From an uncultured Ruminococcus sp. (GTDB taxonomy: Bacteria > Bacillota > Clostridia > Oscillospirales > Ruminococcaceae), in the NCBI GenBank assembly GCA_900545285.1, contig UQYK01000003.1:5764-69763 (forward strand): DNA of 64,000 nucleotides. The letters run 5' to 3'. The stretch's first letter is position 1. Each line of letters begins with the position of its first letter. Below the pieces are notes generated by a model, which did no database searches, had not been told where the DNA came from, and saw only the letters and a program-made list of their open reading frames with translations. This document shows positions 1-8,145 of the stretch, in pieces. Made by a program: the position numbers and the translations under genes.

Positions 1-1
1 G

Positions 2-604
2 GCCCGGAGCAGCTTTGAAATTCTGCTCACATATTCCGGGCTGAAAGCGGTGCGCAGCTATCGCCGGGCACACTGGTTCTATCAGCATAAGTGGTACACC
101 ATTGCCCGGATCATTTCACAGCGCGCGCGCCATAAAACCGGAATTGAAATCCATCCCGGCGCGCAGATCGGAAAGGGCTTGTTTATTGATCACGGAATGG
201 GTGTTGTAATCGGTGAAACCACAGTGATCGGTGACAACTGCCTGCTGTATCAGGGTGTTACCCTGGGCGGAACCGGAAAGGATAAGGGTAAGCGGCATCC
301 TACCCTGGGAGATAATGTCATGGTGGGTGCCGGTGCCAAGGTGCTGGGGCCGATCAATATCGGAAATCATGTAAAGGTTGCGGCAAATGCCGTGGTGCTG
401 AAGGATATTCCGGATAACTGTACCGCTGTTGGTGTTCCGGCGCGGATTGCCCGTATGGCAGGCCAGAAGGTGGAGCAGGATCTGGATCAGATTCACATCC
501 CGGATCTGACTATGGAAGACATTACAATGCTGAAATCCGCAGTGACCTGTCTGCGGACAGAGATGTCTAAACTGGAAGGGCAAAAAAAGGAGGCAGACGC
601 ATGA
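2..604 (+). CDS. cysE: Serine O-acetyltransferase, 5'-truncated by window edge
   Basis: CysE transfers acetyl from acetyl-CoA to L-serine, giving O-acetylserine, the first step of cysteine synthesis in the cytoplasm. The visible protein carries the left-handed beta-helix hexapeptide repeats of this family, for example [19 protein letters not shown] and [12 protein letters not shown]. The GTG at 50 is probably internal: the same frame stays open to the left edge (codons from base 2 read [17 protein letters not shown]), which matches the N-terminal helical region of CysE, so the true start lies outside the window. The stop overlaps the ATG of the next gene (601-604), indicating translational coupling. 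cysS follows one gene later, a common cysteine-metabolism pairing in Firmicutes. A maltose or galactoside acetyltransferase is less likely given that N-terminus. Confidence 0.93.
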   Translation, partial: ARSSFEILLTYSGLKAVRSYRRAHWFYQHKWYTIARIISQRARHKTGIEIHPGAQIGKGLFIDHGMGVVIGETTVIGDNCLLYQGVTLGGTGKDKGKRHPTLGDNVMVGAGAKVLGPINIGNHVKVAANAVVLKDIPDNCTAVGVPARIARMAGQKVEQDLDQIHIPDLTMEDITMLKSAVTCLRTEMSKLEGQKKEADA

Positions 605-1278
605 TACAATGCGTGGTATTCGATATGGACGGCGTGCTGTTTGATTCCGAGGCACTGGTAATTCAGTGCTGGGAGCAGACGGCTCAGGTGCACGGTATCC
701 CGGAAATACGGGAAATCTGTCACCAGTGTCTGGGCATCAATGCAGACCTGACCCGGCAGATGTTTCTGGAAAAATACGGCGCAGACTTCCCCTATGATAC
801 CTTAAAGCAGGAAATGTCTGCCCGGTATTGGGAACAGGTGAAGGCCGGGAAGCTGCAATTGAAGCCGGGCGTTCGGGAAATGCTGAAAACACTGCGTCAA
901 AACGGCTGGAAAACAGCCATTGCTTCCTCTACCAGGACGGCAGTTGTCCGGGAGGAGATGCAGCGGTTCGGATTGGAACAGATGTTTGACCAGATTGTAG
1001 GCGGAGATATGGTGCGCCGCAGCAAGTCGGATCCGGAAATTTACAGGAAAGCCTGTGAGATGCTGCACGTGCCGCCGGCAGAGGCCTATGCGGTAGAGGA
1101 TTCCTATAACGGCATCCGCAGTGCACACAGCGCCGGACTGCATCCGGTGATGATTCCGGATCTTCTGCCGTCTACCCCGGAAATGGAACAGCTGACAGAA
1201 CAAATTTTTCCGTCTATGGAAGAATTCCGACAGTTTTTGTTTGTGCCGGAATCCGGAGAAAGCAGAAACGCAGAATAA
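601..1278 (+). CDS. HAD-superfamily hydrolase, beta-phosphoglucomutase-like
   Basis: This 225-residue protein is a HAD subfamily I hydrolase with an inserted helical cap. Motif I is DMDGVLFD (nucleophile Asp8 and Asp10), motif II is IASST near residue 101, motif III contains the Lys of [10 protein letters not shown] near residue 140, and motif IV is AVEDSYNG near residue 163. Such proteins dephosphorylate or isomerise small phosphorylated metabolites; the substrate cannot be read from sequence. The ATG overlaps the cysE stop, so it is cotranscribed with cysE and sits 18 bases before cysS. Beta-phosphoglucomutase, phosphoglycolate phosphatase and sugar-phosphate phosphatase are all possible. 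Family assignment is firm, specific activity is not. Confidence 0.88.
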   Translation: MIQCVVFDMDGVLFDSEALVIQCWEQTAQVHGIPEIREICHQCLGINADLTRQMFLEKYGADFPYDTLKQEMSARYWEQVKAGKLQLKPGVREMLKTLRQNGWKTAIASSTRTAVVREEMQRFGLEQMFDQIVGGDMVRRSKSDPEIYRKACEMLHVPPAEAYAVEDSYNGIRSAHSAGLHPVMIPDLLPSTPEMEQLTEQIFPSMEEFRQFLFVPESGESRNAE

Positions 1279-1296
1279 AAAAGGAGTGGAATAGTC

Positions 1297-2700
1297 ATGC
1301 AGATTTATAACACGCTGACACGAAAAAAAGAAGAACTGATTCCCATGGAAGCCGGGCATGTAGGAATTTATGCCTGCGGCCCCACGGTGTACAACTATAT
1401 TCATATCGGAAACGCACGGCCAATCTGTGCATTTGATGTCCTGCGCCGCTATTTGAAATACCGGGGCTATACCGTCACCTATGTGCAGAATTTTACGGAT
1501 GTAGACGACAAGATCATCAAAAAGGCCAATGAAGAGGGCACGACAGCCGCTGAAATTGCCAAGCGTTATATCGCAGAATACAAGACAGATGCTCACGGCC
1601 TGAATGTTATGGACGCGGATGTGCATCCTACTGTTACCAACTGCATGGAGCTGATTCTGGATCTGGTGAAAAAGCTGGTGGCATCCGGTCACGCATATGC
1701 TGCGGAAAACGGAGACGTTTACTTCCGTACCGCCTCTTTCCCGGAATACGGAAAGCTGTCCGGCCAGCCCATTGAGGAATTGCAGGCAGGCGCCAGAATC
1801 GATATCAATGACGGCAAGGAAGCACCCCTGGACTTTGCCGTGTGGAAGGCAGCCAAGCCCGGCGAACCCTATTGGGATTCCCCCTGGGGAAAAGGCCGTC
1901 CCGGCTGGCACATTGAGTGCTCCGCAATGTCCTGCCACTATCTGGGAGATACCTTTGATCTGCACTGCGGCGGTCAGGATCTGATCTTTCCTCACCATGA
2001 AAACGAAATTGCCCAGAGTGAAGCCGCTACCGGAAAGCCGTTTGCCCACTACTGGATGCACAATGGCTATATCAACATTGACAACAAGAAGATGTCCAAA
2101 TCTCTGGGCAACTTCTTCACAGTACGGGAAGTGGCCGAGCAGTACGGCTATGAAGTCATTCGCTATATGATGGTGCAGGCACATTACCGCAGTCCCATCA
2201 ATTACTGCAAGGATCTGCTGGATGCCTGCAAGGCCTCTCTGGAACGGCTCTATGTTTGCCGGGATACACTGGATCGCGCCATTGCTGCGGCAAAGCCCGG
2301 CAGCATTGCACCGGAGGCAGAGGAGATCTTCCGGAAGCGGAAGGAACAGTTTGTTACTGCCATGGATGACGACCTCAACACCGCAGACGGCATGACTGCC
2401 ATCTTTGAACTGGTGCGGGATTTGAATCGGATGAGTGCAGACGCTTCTACTTCTAAGGAGCAGCTGGAAGCTGGCGCAAAGCTGTTTGACGAGCTGACTG
2501 GTGTAATGGGACTGCTGTACAACCGGAAGCAGGCAGACGCTATTCCGGCAGAGGTAACGGCACTGGTGGAACAGCGGAAGGCTGCGAGAAAGGCAAAGGA
2601 TTTTGCAGAGGCTGACCGGCTTCGGGATGCAATCGTTGCCCTGGGCTATACTGTACGGGAAACCCGGCAGGGAACAGAGATTACCAAAATCGAATCATAA
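1297..2700 (+). CDS. cysS: Cysteinyl-tRNA synthetase
   Basis: This class I aminoacyl-tRNA synthetase charges tRNA-Cys with cysteine in the cytoplasm. The 467-residue length is normal. The HIGH motif appears as HIGN at residues 36-39 and KMSKS is at 265-269. Likely zinc ligands are Cys27 in YACGPTVYNY, the Cys of WHIECSAMSCHY and the His residues of FPHHENE. The C-terminal anticodon-binding part ends with the typical RDAIVALGYTVRET block. A ribosome-binding site (AAAGGAG) precedes the ATG. It lies in the cysE operon, and no T-box leader is visible in the 18-base gap, so its regulation probably comes from the upstream promoter outside the window. Confidence 0.98.
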   Translation: MQIYNTLTRKKEELIPMEAGHVGIYACGPTVYNYIHIGNARPICAFDVLRRYLKYRGYTVTYVQNFTDVDDKIIKKANEEGTTAAEIAKRYIAEYKTDAHGLNVMDADVHPTVTNCMELILDLVKKLVASGHAYAAENGDVYFRTASFPEYGKLSGQPIEELQAGARIDINDGKEAPLDFAVWKAAKPGEPYWDSPWGKGRPGWHIECSAMSCHYLGDTFDLHCGGQDLIFPHHENEIAQSEAATGKPFAHYWMHNGYINIDNKKMSKSLGNFFTVREVAEQYGYEVIRYMMVQAHYRSPINYCKDLLDACKASLERLYVCRDTLDRAIAAAKPGSIAPEAEEIFRKRKEQFVTAMDDDLNTADGMTAIFELVRDLNRMSADASTSKEQLEAGAKLFDELTGVMGLLYNRKQADAIPAEVTALVEQRKAARKAKDFAEADRLRDAIVALGYTVRETRQGTEITKIES

Positions 2701-2709
2701 AGGAGTATT

Positions 2710-3534
2710 ATGGCGTTTAAGGATCATAAAAAAGGGATTACACGGATTTTTCTGGTAATGGTGATTATGTGCATTCTCTGCTTCGGCGTATTTTCATGCA
2801 CCACTTATCTGAACCAGCAGAGCAAAACCTATGTGAATATAGGGGATGCCAATCTGGTACAGCTGGATGAACCGGAGGATGATGCGCCTGCTATGCGGAT
2901 TCAGACCACGGAAGGGAATATTGTGGCAGAACTCTACCCGGAGCAGGCACCCAAGTACGTGGAACAGTTTACCCAGCTGGCGGAATCCGGCTATTATGAC
3001 AACACCTATGTATTTTCTGTGGAGGACGGCGTGTACTTTGAAGCCGGTACCAAAAAGGCAGACGGCGTGGTGGATGCGGATGCGGCAGAGAAATATGAGC
3101 ATGTGGAACGGGAAACCAGCGCAGACCTCTGGCCGCTTCGGGGAGCATTCTGCGTGCCGGGCACTTCCAAGGAGGGAAATTTCTGGAATCGCCTTACCGG
3201 TCAGATGACCTATTACTGCGGCTCACGTTTCCTGGTGTGCAACTCGATTACCTTTGACGAAAGTGCTAAGAAGGAGCTGGAGTCCGTTTCTGATGATGCC
3301 GAGAAGATCAATGCGGCCTTTTTGAAGCAGGGCGGCGTGCCGAATTATTCCCAGCAGATGACCGTGTTTGCACAGGCTTACGGTGACGAAAGCTTTGCAA
3401 CCATTGATGCCATTACCAGGGCGAAAACAAAGACCGCCTCCGGCGAAGAGGGCTTTACGCCGCCGGAAAATGACATTCAGATTCTGAAAATTGAAATCGG
3501 AACCTATCAGGATTTTACATCTGGAAAAAATTGA
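2710..3534 (+). CDS. Cyclophilin-like lipoprotein, active site degenerate
   Basis: The 274-residue product starts with a basic stretch, a hydrophobic segment and a lipobox-like FGVFSC near residue 29, so it is probably a membrane-anchored lipoprotein. Residues about 60-270 resemble a cyclophilin-type peptidyl-prolyl isomerase: the opening IQTTEGNIVAELYPEQAPKYVEQF followed by AESGYYDNTYVFSVEDG matches the family fold. The catalytic Arg found in the usual FHRV motif is missing (YVFSVEDG instead), so isomerase activity is doubtful and it may act as a binding module. It begins 9 bases after cysS and probably ends the operon. Identification rests on the N-terminal third of the domain. Confidence 0.75.
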   Translation: MAFKDHKKGITRIFLVMVIMCILCFGVFSCTTYLNQQSKTYVNIGDANLVQLDEPEDDAPAMRIQTTEGNIVAELYPEQAPKYVEQFTQLAESGYYDNTYVFSVEDGVYFEAGTKKADGVVDADAAEKYEHVERETSADLWPLRGAFCVPGTSKEGNFWNRLTGQMTYYCGSRFLVCNSITFDESAKKELESVSDDAEKINAAFLKQGGVPNYSQQMTVFAQAYGDESFATIDAITRAKTKTASGEEGFTPPENDIQILKIEIGTYQDFTSGKN

Positions 3535-3638
3535 GTGCATCCATGATAAATTTTATGAAATGCATACAAAGCCTGGACAGGAATAAAAGCGATTTCCGGT
3601 AAGGTTGCCAAATAGCCACGAAAATTCATGTTTTTTAC

Positions 3639-3667
3639 TTTACAAACTGGGAAAGTTCGTGTATAAT
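3639..3667 (+). promoter_or_regulatory. SigA-type promoter of murA
   Basis: TTTACA at 3639-3644 and TATAAT at 3662-3667 are separated by 17 bp. Transcription would begin near 3674 and give a leader of about 270 nt before the TTG of murA. Confidence 0.8.
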
Positions 3668-3673
3668 AATAAA

Positions 3674-3943
3674 GATAGCATGCAAAATAACACTGGTACA
3701 GCACTTTGCTGTACGGCTTTTTGCGGCTGTTTTTTGGCGTTTCCGGCGATATCAGTCCGGAATGCGCCCTCGTAAAAAAAGTCACGGGACGGCCGGAGCA
3801 CCGCGCTCTGCCGCCGCAGCATCCGGAATCCGGCATCTGCGGAAAAATGAAAAGTCCCGGTACGCAGCTGTCCGCGGATTGTTGGTACCTTTCCCGATAT
3901 CCGGCAGAACGGCCGGCGGCGCACAGACAAAGGAGAGACGAAG
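3674..3943 (+). other. Long murA leader with an early hairpin
   Basis: No protein is supported in this stretch. Near its start is a perfect 7-bp hairpin (GTACAGC at 3696-3702 with GCTGTAC at 3708-3714) followed by T-rich sequence, and later bases are GC-rich with several short inverted repeats. This could be an attenuator or simply an untranslated leader. No known riboswitch consensus was recognised. Confidence 0.4.
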
Positions 3944-5233
3944 TTGGATAAGTTTGTCATTCACGGCGGCCATCGGCTCGCCGGCGAAATAGAGGTCAGC
4001 GGAGCGAAAAATGCTGCGGTCGCCCTGATACCGGCAATATTGCTCAGCGATGAACCTTGTATTCTGGAAAACGTTCCGGATATCAGTGATGTTTCCATCA
4101 GTCTGCGGATTCTCTACGAGATGGGAGCACAAGTCGAATATTTGAATAAAACAACCGTCCGCATTTCCGCTGCCGGACTCACCAATTACTGCGTACCGTA
4201 TGAAAGCGCCAGAAAAATGCGCGCTTCCTATTACTTCCTGGGTGCGCTGCTGGGCCGGTACGGAAAGGCACGCGTTTCCATGCCTGGTGGATGCCCGTTA
4301 GGCGATCGCCCGATTGATCAGCACCTCAAGGCGTTTTCTGCACTGGGTGCAACATGCAGCATTGATCATGGTATGGTAGATCTGGTGGCAGATCAGCTGA
4401 TCGGCGGACAGATTTACTTAGACGTTGTTTCCGTTGGCGCTACGATGAATGCCATGCTGGCTGCGGTTCGGGCAAAGGGCCTGACCATCATCGAAAATGC
4501 TGCAAAGGAACCCCACATTGTAGATCTTGCAAACTTCCTGAACTCTATGGGTGCCGATATCATGGGTGCCGGAACGGATGTCATTAAGATTCGCGGCGTA
4601 GATCATCTGCATGGTGCAGTGTACAGCGTCATTCCGGATCAGATTGAAGCTGGCACATTTATGATTGCTGCGGCTGCTACCCGTGGTGACGTTCTGGTGA
4701 AAAATGTGATCCCGAAGCATCTGGAGCCGATTACAAGCAAGCTCCGGAAAATCGGCGTCAATATCGAAGAGTTTGACGACAGTGTCCGCGTGTGGGTAGA
4801 CGGCCCGTTGGTGCGCACCAACGTAAAGACTATGCCGCATCCTGGATTCCCTACCGATATGCAGCCTCAGATTACCACGCTGCTGACGCTGGCAGAAGGA
4901 ACCAGCATCATTACAGAAGGTGTCTGGGAACAGCGCTTCCGCTATGTGGATGAGCTGCGGCGCATGGGCGCAGATATCTCTGTAGACGGAAAGGTCGCAG
5001 TGGTAGAAGGCACTGGAAAGCTGACCGGCGCACCGGTAAAGGCGTGTGACCTTCGTGCAGGTGCTGCTTTGATTATTGCAGGACTGGCGGCTCACGGCAT
5101 TACAGAAATCGAGGATATTTACCACATTGAGCGTGGTTATGCAAACCTGGACGCAAAGCTCCGGGAGATTGGTGCAGATATTCAGAAGGTATCTTTCCCG
5201 GCTGCGCAGGCAGAACTGAAAGAAGCACTGTAA
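3944..5233 (+). CDS. murA: UDP-N-acetylglucosamine 1-carboxyvinyltransferase
   Basis: MurA transfers enolpyruvate from phosphoenolpyruvate to UDP-GlcNAc, the first committed step of peptidoglycan precursor synthesis in the cytoplasm. The 429-residue protein opens with the substrate-binding GAKNAA motif and has the active-site cysteine at residue 117 in PGGCPLGDRPID, the position attacked by fosfomycin in the family. Two inside-out alpha/beta domains are consistent with the length. The start is TTG, supported by AAAGGAGAG about 8 bases upstream and by alignment of the N-terminus with the family. It has its own promoter and terminator, so it is monocistronic. Firmicutes often have two paralogues (MurA and MurZ); only one is in the window. 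Confidence 0.97.
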   Translation: MDKFVIHGGHRLAGEIEVSGAKNAAVALIPAILLSDEPCILENVPDISDVSISLRILYEMGAQVEYLNKTTVRISAAGLTNYCVPYESARKMRASYYFLGALLGRYGKARVSMPGGCPLGDRPIDQHLKAFSALGATCSIDHGMVDLVADQLIGGQIYLDVVSVGATMNAMLAAVRAKGLTIIENAAKEPHIVDLANFLNSMGADIMGAGTDVIKIRGVDHLHGAVYSVIPDQIEAGTFMIAAAATRGDVLVKNVIPKHLEPITSKLRKIGVNIEEFDDSVRVWVDGPLVRTNVKTMPHPGFPTDMQPQITTLLTLAEGTSIITEGVWEQRFRYVDELRRMGADISVDGKVAVVEGTGKLTGAPVKACDLRAGAALIIAGLAAHGITEIEDIYHIERGYANLDAKLREIGADIQKVSFPAAQAELKEAL

Positions 5234-5253
5234 GCAGATTTGCAGAATGAAGA

Positions 5254-5283
5254 AAAGCCGTCAGCCTGGTTGACGGCTTTTGT
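5254..5283 (+). terminator. Rho-independent terminator after murA
   Basis: AAAGCCGTCA (5254-5263) pairs with TGACGGCTTT (5271-5280) around a 7-base loop, followed by a short T run. It isolates murA from walJ. Confidence 0.85.
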
Positions 5284-5348
5284 TATGGAAAAAACGGCGG
5301 CAGGAGACAGGTACTCTCCATCTGCTGTTTTGGAAAGGGGATTGGAAA

Positions 5349-6143
5349 TTGTCCAAATTTTATTCTCTGTTCAGTTCCAGCAAGGGAAACGCATCCTTCC
5401 TTGGAAACCCATCCGGCGGCGTGCTGGTGGATGCTGGGGTTTCCTGCCGGAAGCTGCTGCGTGCCTTAGAAGCGCATGACATTTCGCCGGAAGCGGTACA
5501 AGCTGTGTGCATTACCCATGCCCACACCGATCATATTGCCGGGCTGCGGGTGTTTCTGGGGAAATATCCGGTCCCGGTATATGCGACGGCCGATACCATT
5601 GCCGCTTTAAAAGGGATTGAAAAAATGCCCGGAGATGCGGAATTTCGGGAAATCGGCTTTTCCGAAACGGTACATATGGACACGATGGAAGTGACCGCTT
5701 TTCCCACCATGCATGATGCGACGGGAAGCTGCGGCTATCGCTTTACCATGGCAGACGGTCAGACGTGTGCAGTCTGCACCGATCTGGGCTGTGTGACACC
5801 AGAGGTGGAGGCAGGCGTGTTTGGTGCAGATCTGGTGCTGCTGGAGGCAAATTATGACCCGAAAATGCTCCGGTACGGCCCGTATCCGGCGGCGCTTCAG
5901 GCGCGGATTCGGGGAGAATACGGTCACCTTTCCAACGGAGACAGCGCCGGAATGGCAGAGGAACTGATTGCCCACGGCACTACGCGAATCGTGCTGGGAC
6001 ACCTGAGCGAGAAGAACAATACCATGCCGCTGGCACAGCAGACAGTGCTGGAACATTTGCAGGAACAGGGAATGCGCCGAAATCAGGACTTTCTGATGCA
6101 GGTGGCATCTCCTGAAGGATTGGAACAGGCGGTGATTTTCTGA
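5349..6143 (+). CDS. walJ: Metallo-beta-lactamase-fold hydrolase, WalJ/YycJ type
   Basis: The protein has the MBL signature ITHAHTDHIAG near residue 57 and further His/Asp ligands in TMHDATG, DLGC and LGHLS. The N-terminus SKFYSLFSSSKGNASFL matches the FSVLASGSSGNATYL block that opens WalJ/YycJ proteins, 5'-3' exonuclease-like enzymes linked to the cell wall regulator WalKR in Firmicutes. I place the start at TTG 5349, with AAAGGGG eight bases upstream, rather than at the ATG at 5280, because residues before it match nothing and overlap the murA terminator. The stop overlaps the rlmH ATG by one base. In Firmicutes walJ often lies close to rlmH, supporting both calls. WalKR itself is not in the window. 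Confidence 0.9.
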   Translation: MSKFYSLFSSSKGNASFLGNPSGGVLVDAGVSCRKLLRALEAHDISPEAVQAVCITHAHTDHIAGLRVFLGKYPVPVYATADTIAALKGIEKMPGDAEFREIGFSETVHMDTMEVTAFPTMHDATGSCGYRFTMADGQTCAVCTDLGCVTPEVEAGVFGADLVLLEANYDPKMLRYGPYPAALQARIRGEYGHLSNGDSAGMAEELIAHGTTRIVLGHLSEKNNTMPLAQQTVLEHLQEQGMRRNQDFLMQVASPEGLEQAVIF

Positions 6144-6622
6144 TGCAGACCGTACAAATTCTGGCGCTGGGAAAGTGTAAGGAGGGCTATCTCCGGGAAG
6201 CGTGCAGGGAATACGAAAAGCGCCTGTCCCGGTACTGCCGGTTACAGATTACAGAGCTGGAGCCAGCGGCACTCTCCCAGAATCCTTCGGAAAAGGAGAT
6301 TGCGGCGGCGCTGGAAAAAGAGGGCGCAGAGCTGTTGAAACGCGCCAAGGGCTACTGCATTGCCATGTGCATTGAGGGCAAGCAGCTTACCAGCCCTGAC
6401 CTTGCCGAAAAGCTGGAACAGGCCGCACAGGGCGGAGACAGCGGCGCCGTGACCTTTTTGATCGGCAGTTCCTATGGTCTGGCACCAGCCGTGAAGCAGC
6501 GCGCCCAGCTGCGGCTGTCCATGTCCGCCATGACATTTCCCCATCAGCTGGCACGAGTGATGCTTCTGGAGCAGATTTACCGGGGTTATCAGATTTTGGC
6601 CGGGACAAAGTATCATAAGTAG
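6143..6622 (+). CDS. rlmH: 23S rRNA (pseudouridine1915-N3)-methyltransferase
   Basis: RlmH is a small SPOUT methyltransferase that methylates pseudouridine 1915 in helix 69 of 23S rRNA on assembled ribosomes, using S-adenosylmethionine. The 159-residue length is typical. Family hallmarks visible are the start VQILALGKCKEGYLREA, the SAM-binding knot FLIGSSYGL, and the C-terminal block MTFPHQLARVMLLEQIYRG ending in KYHK. It is translationally coupled to walJ by a one-base overlap and is followed after 12 bases by a radical SAM gene. Confidence 0.97.
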   Translation: MQTVQILALGKCKEGYLREACREYEKRLSRYCRLQITELEPAALSQNPSEKEIAAALEKEGAELLKRAKGYCIAMCIEGKQLTSPDLAEKLEQAAQGGDSGAVTFLIGSSYGLAPAVKQRAQLRLSMSAMTFPHQLARVMLLEQIYRGYQILAGTKYHK

Positions 6623-6634
6623 GAGGGAGCTTTT

Positions 6635-7261
6635 ATGAAAAAAGCAATGACAATTGCCTATCCGGTAGGCAAAAATCTCTATTTGAATATCACAAACCGC
6701 TGTCCCTGTGCATGTACCTTCTGCATTCGCAGCATGGGGGACACGGTATACGGTTCGGATTCCCTGTGGCTGGAGCACGAACCCTCTCAGCAGGAAATCG
6801 AACAGGCGCTGGAGGCGTATGACCTTTCTCAGTATGCAGAGGTGGTGTTCTGCGGCTTTGGAGAGCCGACGGAACGGCTGGAAACCTTACGGGAAACCGC
6901 AAAATATCTGAAAAATCACGGTGTAAAAACCATTCGCCTGAATACCAATGGCCTGTCCGACCTGATTCATGGACGGCCGACAGCACAGGAGTTGGAAGGA
7001 TTGGTGGACATTGTTTCCGTCAGTCTGAATGCCGGCACAGAACAGGAATACCTGGAAGTGACACGGCCAAAGTTTGGTGCAAAGGCCTTTGAGGCCATGC
7101 AGCAGTTTGCAGTGGACTGCAAACAATATGTGCCAAAGGTGATGATGAGCGTGGTGGATGTGCTGGAGCCCTCGGAACTGGAAGCGGCAAAGGCACTTTC
7201 CCAGAAGCTCGGCATTTATCTGCGCATCCGGACATTTGATAATCCGGGAAGCCGGCGGTAA
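6635..7261 (+). CDS. Radical SAM protein, TatD-associated type
   Basis: The 208-residue protein contains the radical SAM cluster motif CX3CX2C in NRCPCACTFCIRSMGD near residues 23-30, and a glycine-rich segment FCGFGEPTERL that binds S-adenosylmethionine. The lack of a large C-terminal extension and the N-terminus PVGKNLYLNITNRCPC fit the small family usually described as TatD-linked radical SAM proteins, whose substrate is unknown. The neighbouring gene here is rlmH and no tatD lies nearby. RBS AGGAGGG precedes the ATG. A terminator follows, so it ends the walJ-rlmH operon. Confidence 0.85.
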   Translation: MKKAMTIAYPVGKNLYLNITNRCPCACTFCIRSMGDTVYGSDSLWLEHEPSQQEIEQALEAYDLSQYAEVVFCGFGEPTERLETLRETAKYLKNHGVKTIRLNTNGLSDLIHGRPTAQELEGLVDIVSVSLNAGTEQEYLEVTRPKFGAKAFEAMQQFAVDCKQYVPKVMMSVVDVLEPSELEAAKALSQKLGIYLRIRTFDNPGSRR

Positions 7262-7299
7262 TGCCGGGAAAGCTGTAAGCAGCGGAAACGGAAGAAAAG

Positions 7300-7337
7300 A
7301 CGGCTCTTGTCGGGAAAGACCGGCAGGAGCCGTTTTT
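7300..7337 (+). terminator. Terminator after the radical SAM gene
   Basis: ACGGCTC (7300-7306) pairs with GAGCCGT (7327-7333), extended by an inner imperfect stem, followed by TTTTT. Confidence 0.85.
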
Positions 7338-7411
7338 CTGGCTACTATAGCGAAAATTTGGGGAACAGATTGTGAAGAATTGGCCAAAAAGCGAAAAAAT
7401 AAAAAATACCA

Positions 7412-7440
7412 TTGACAAGGCAGAAGAGAAATCGTATAAT
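7412..7440 (+). promoter_or_regulatory. Consensus SigA promoter upstream of rnjA
   Basis: TTGACA at 7412-7417 and TATAAT at 7435-7440 have an exact 17-bp spacer. The start point would be near 7447, about 700 bases before rnjA, which suggests a separate RNA or a very long leader. Confidence 0.85.
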
Positions 7441-7446
7441 GATATT

Positions 7447-7585
7447 ATGTATTACTGTACGTGATTCCGGGAAAACTGCTCTCAGGGCATGATTTTCTGC
7501 CGGAAGCCTGTTCCCGGTGCAGACCAGGGAACAGGGATAAATGCAACCCGATCTGAATCCTGATGGGGGCTGCTTTTCTTTTTGG
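7447..7585 (+). ncRNA. Putative small RNA or attenuated leader of rnjA
   Basis: No reading frame is supported. The segment begins just after a perfect promoter, contains a 9-bp stem (CCTGTTCCC 7507-7515 with GGGAACAGG 7527-7535), and ends in an imperfect stem built from GCAaCCCgATC (7543 onward) and GATgGGG...TGC (to 7573) followed by TTTTCTTTTT (7574-7585). This is the layout of a short RNA of about 135 nt ending in an intrinsic terminator, or of an rnjA transcript subject to attenuation. I looked for RNase P, tmRNA, SRP and 6S RNA signatures and did not find their conserved blocks. Existence as a discrete RNA is inference. Confidence 0.45.
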
Positions 7586-8145
7586 TTGCGATACGCTGCC
7601 TGTTGTGCGGACGAAAAAATTGCCGGCAGGCCGTGTTTTGATACATACGGGACTGACAGGAGCCAAACGTGTGCTCTCTGCTCCCGATTCAATGGGAAAC
7701 AGAAAACGGACAGGTGCTGACGGAACTTGAATGATAAGATGTATGCACCGCTGTTTCCGGAACAATGCATTTCAGCAGAACGATTTTTGAAAACGTTTCG
7801 CGGATAGAAAAACGAAACATGAGCAGACGGCATGCCGCATACGCAGAAAAGATGCTGTTTTTGAAACAATAGGGTCGGGCGGCTTGCCGGATCTTCTGCA
7901 GCGGAATGGGCAGAAAAGAATCTGTAAAAAAATCCGGTGGAATCGGATAGAAAAAATGTGCTTGTATTTTTGCTTCTGCTTTCAAATACGCAGAAAAAAC
8001 GGAAGTTTTGTGAGAGAAGGACTGCTTTTGTCCGGGAAAATACGGCGGCTTTTTTGGACTAGTGTGCCACTGCCGGAAAACGGGATTTTCTGTCACGCTG
8101 CCTGAAATGGATTTCTGTTTCCTGACAGAAAGTGAGGATATTTGA
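7586..8145 (+). other. Non-coding stretch before rnjA
   Basis: About 560 bases without a supported gene on either strand. It holds small hairpins, for example GTTTCG at 7795-7800 with CGAAAC at 7813-7818. I found no second clear promoter for rnjA. Open frames here use codons unlike the neighbouring genes and lack ribosome-binding sites. Confidence 0.5.

Noticed and set aside
50..100. GTG at 50 as the cysE start
   Set aside because: The open frame continues to the window edge with CysE-like N-terminal residues, so the gene is truncated rather than starting here.
1279..1296. T-box riboswitch before cysS
   Set aside because: Only 18 bases separate the genes and no T-box motif is present in the window.
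802..2184. 460-codon minus-strand frame across the HAD and cysS genes
   Set aside because: It crosses two clearly identified genes on the other strand and shows no domain.
5240..5479. 79-codon frame after murA
   Set aside because: It begins before the murA terminator and runs into walJ in another frame; no ribosome-binding site.
7447..8145. 6S RNA, RNase P RNA, SRP RNA or tmRNA
   Set aside because: The conserved blocks of these RNAs were not found, so only an unassigned RNA-like segment is reported.
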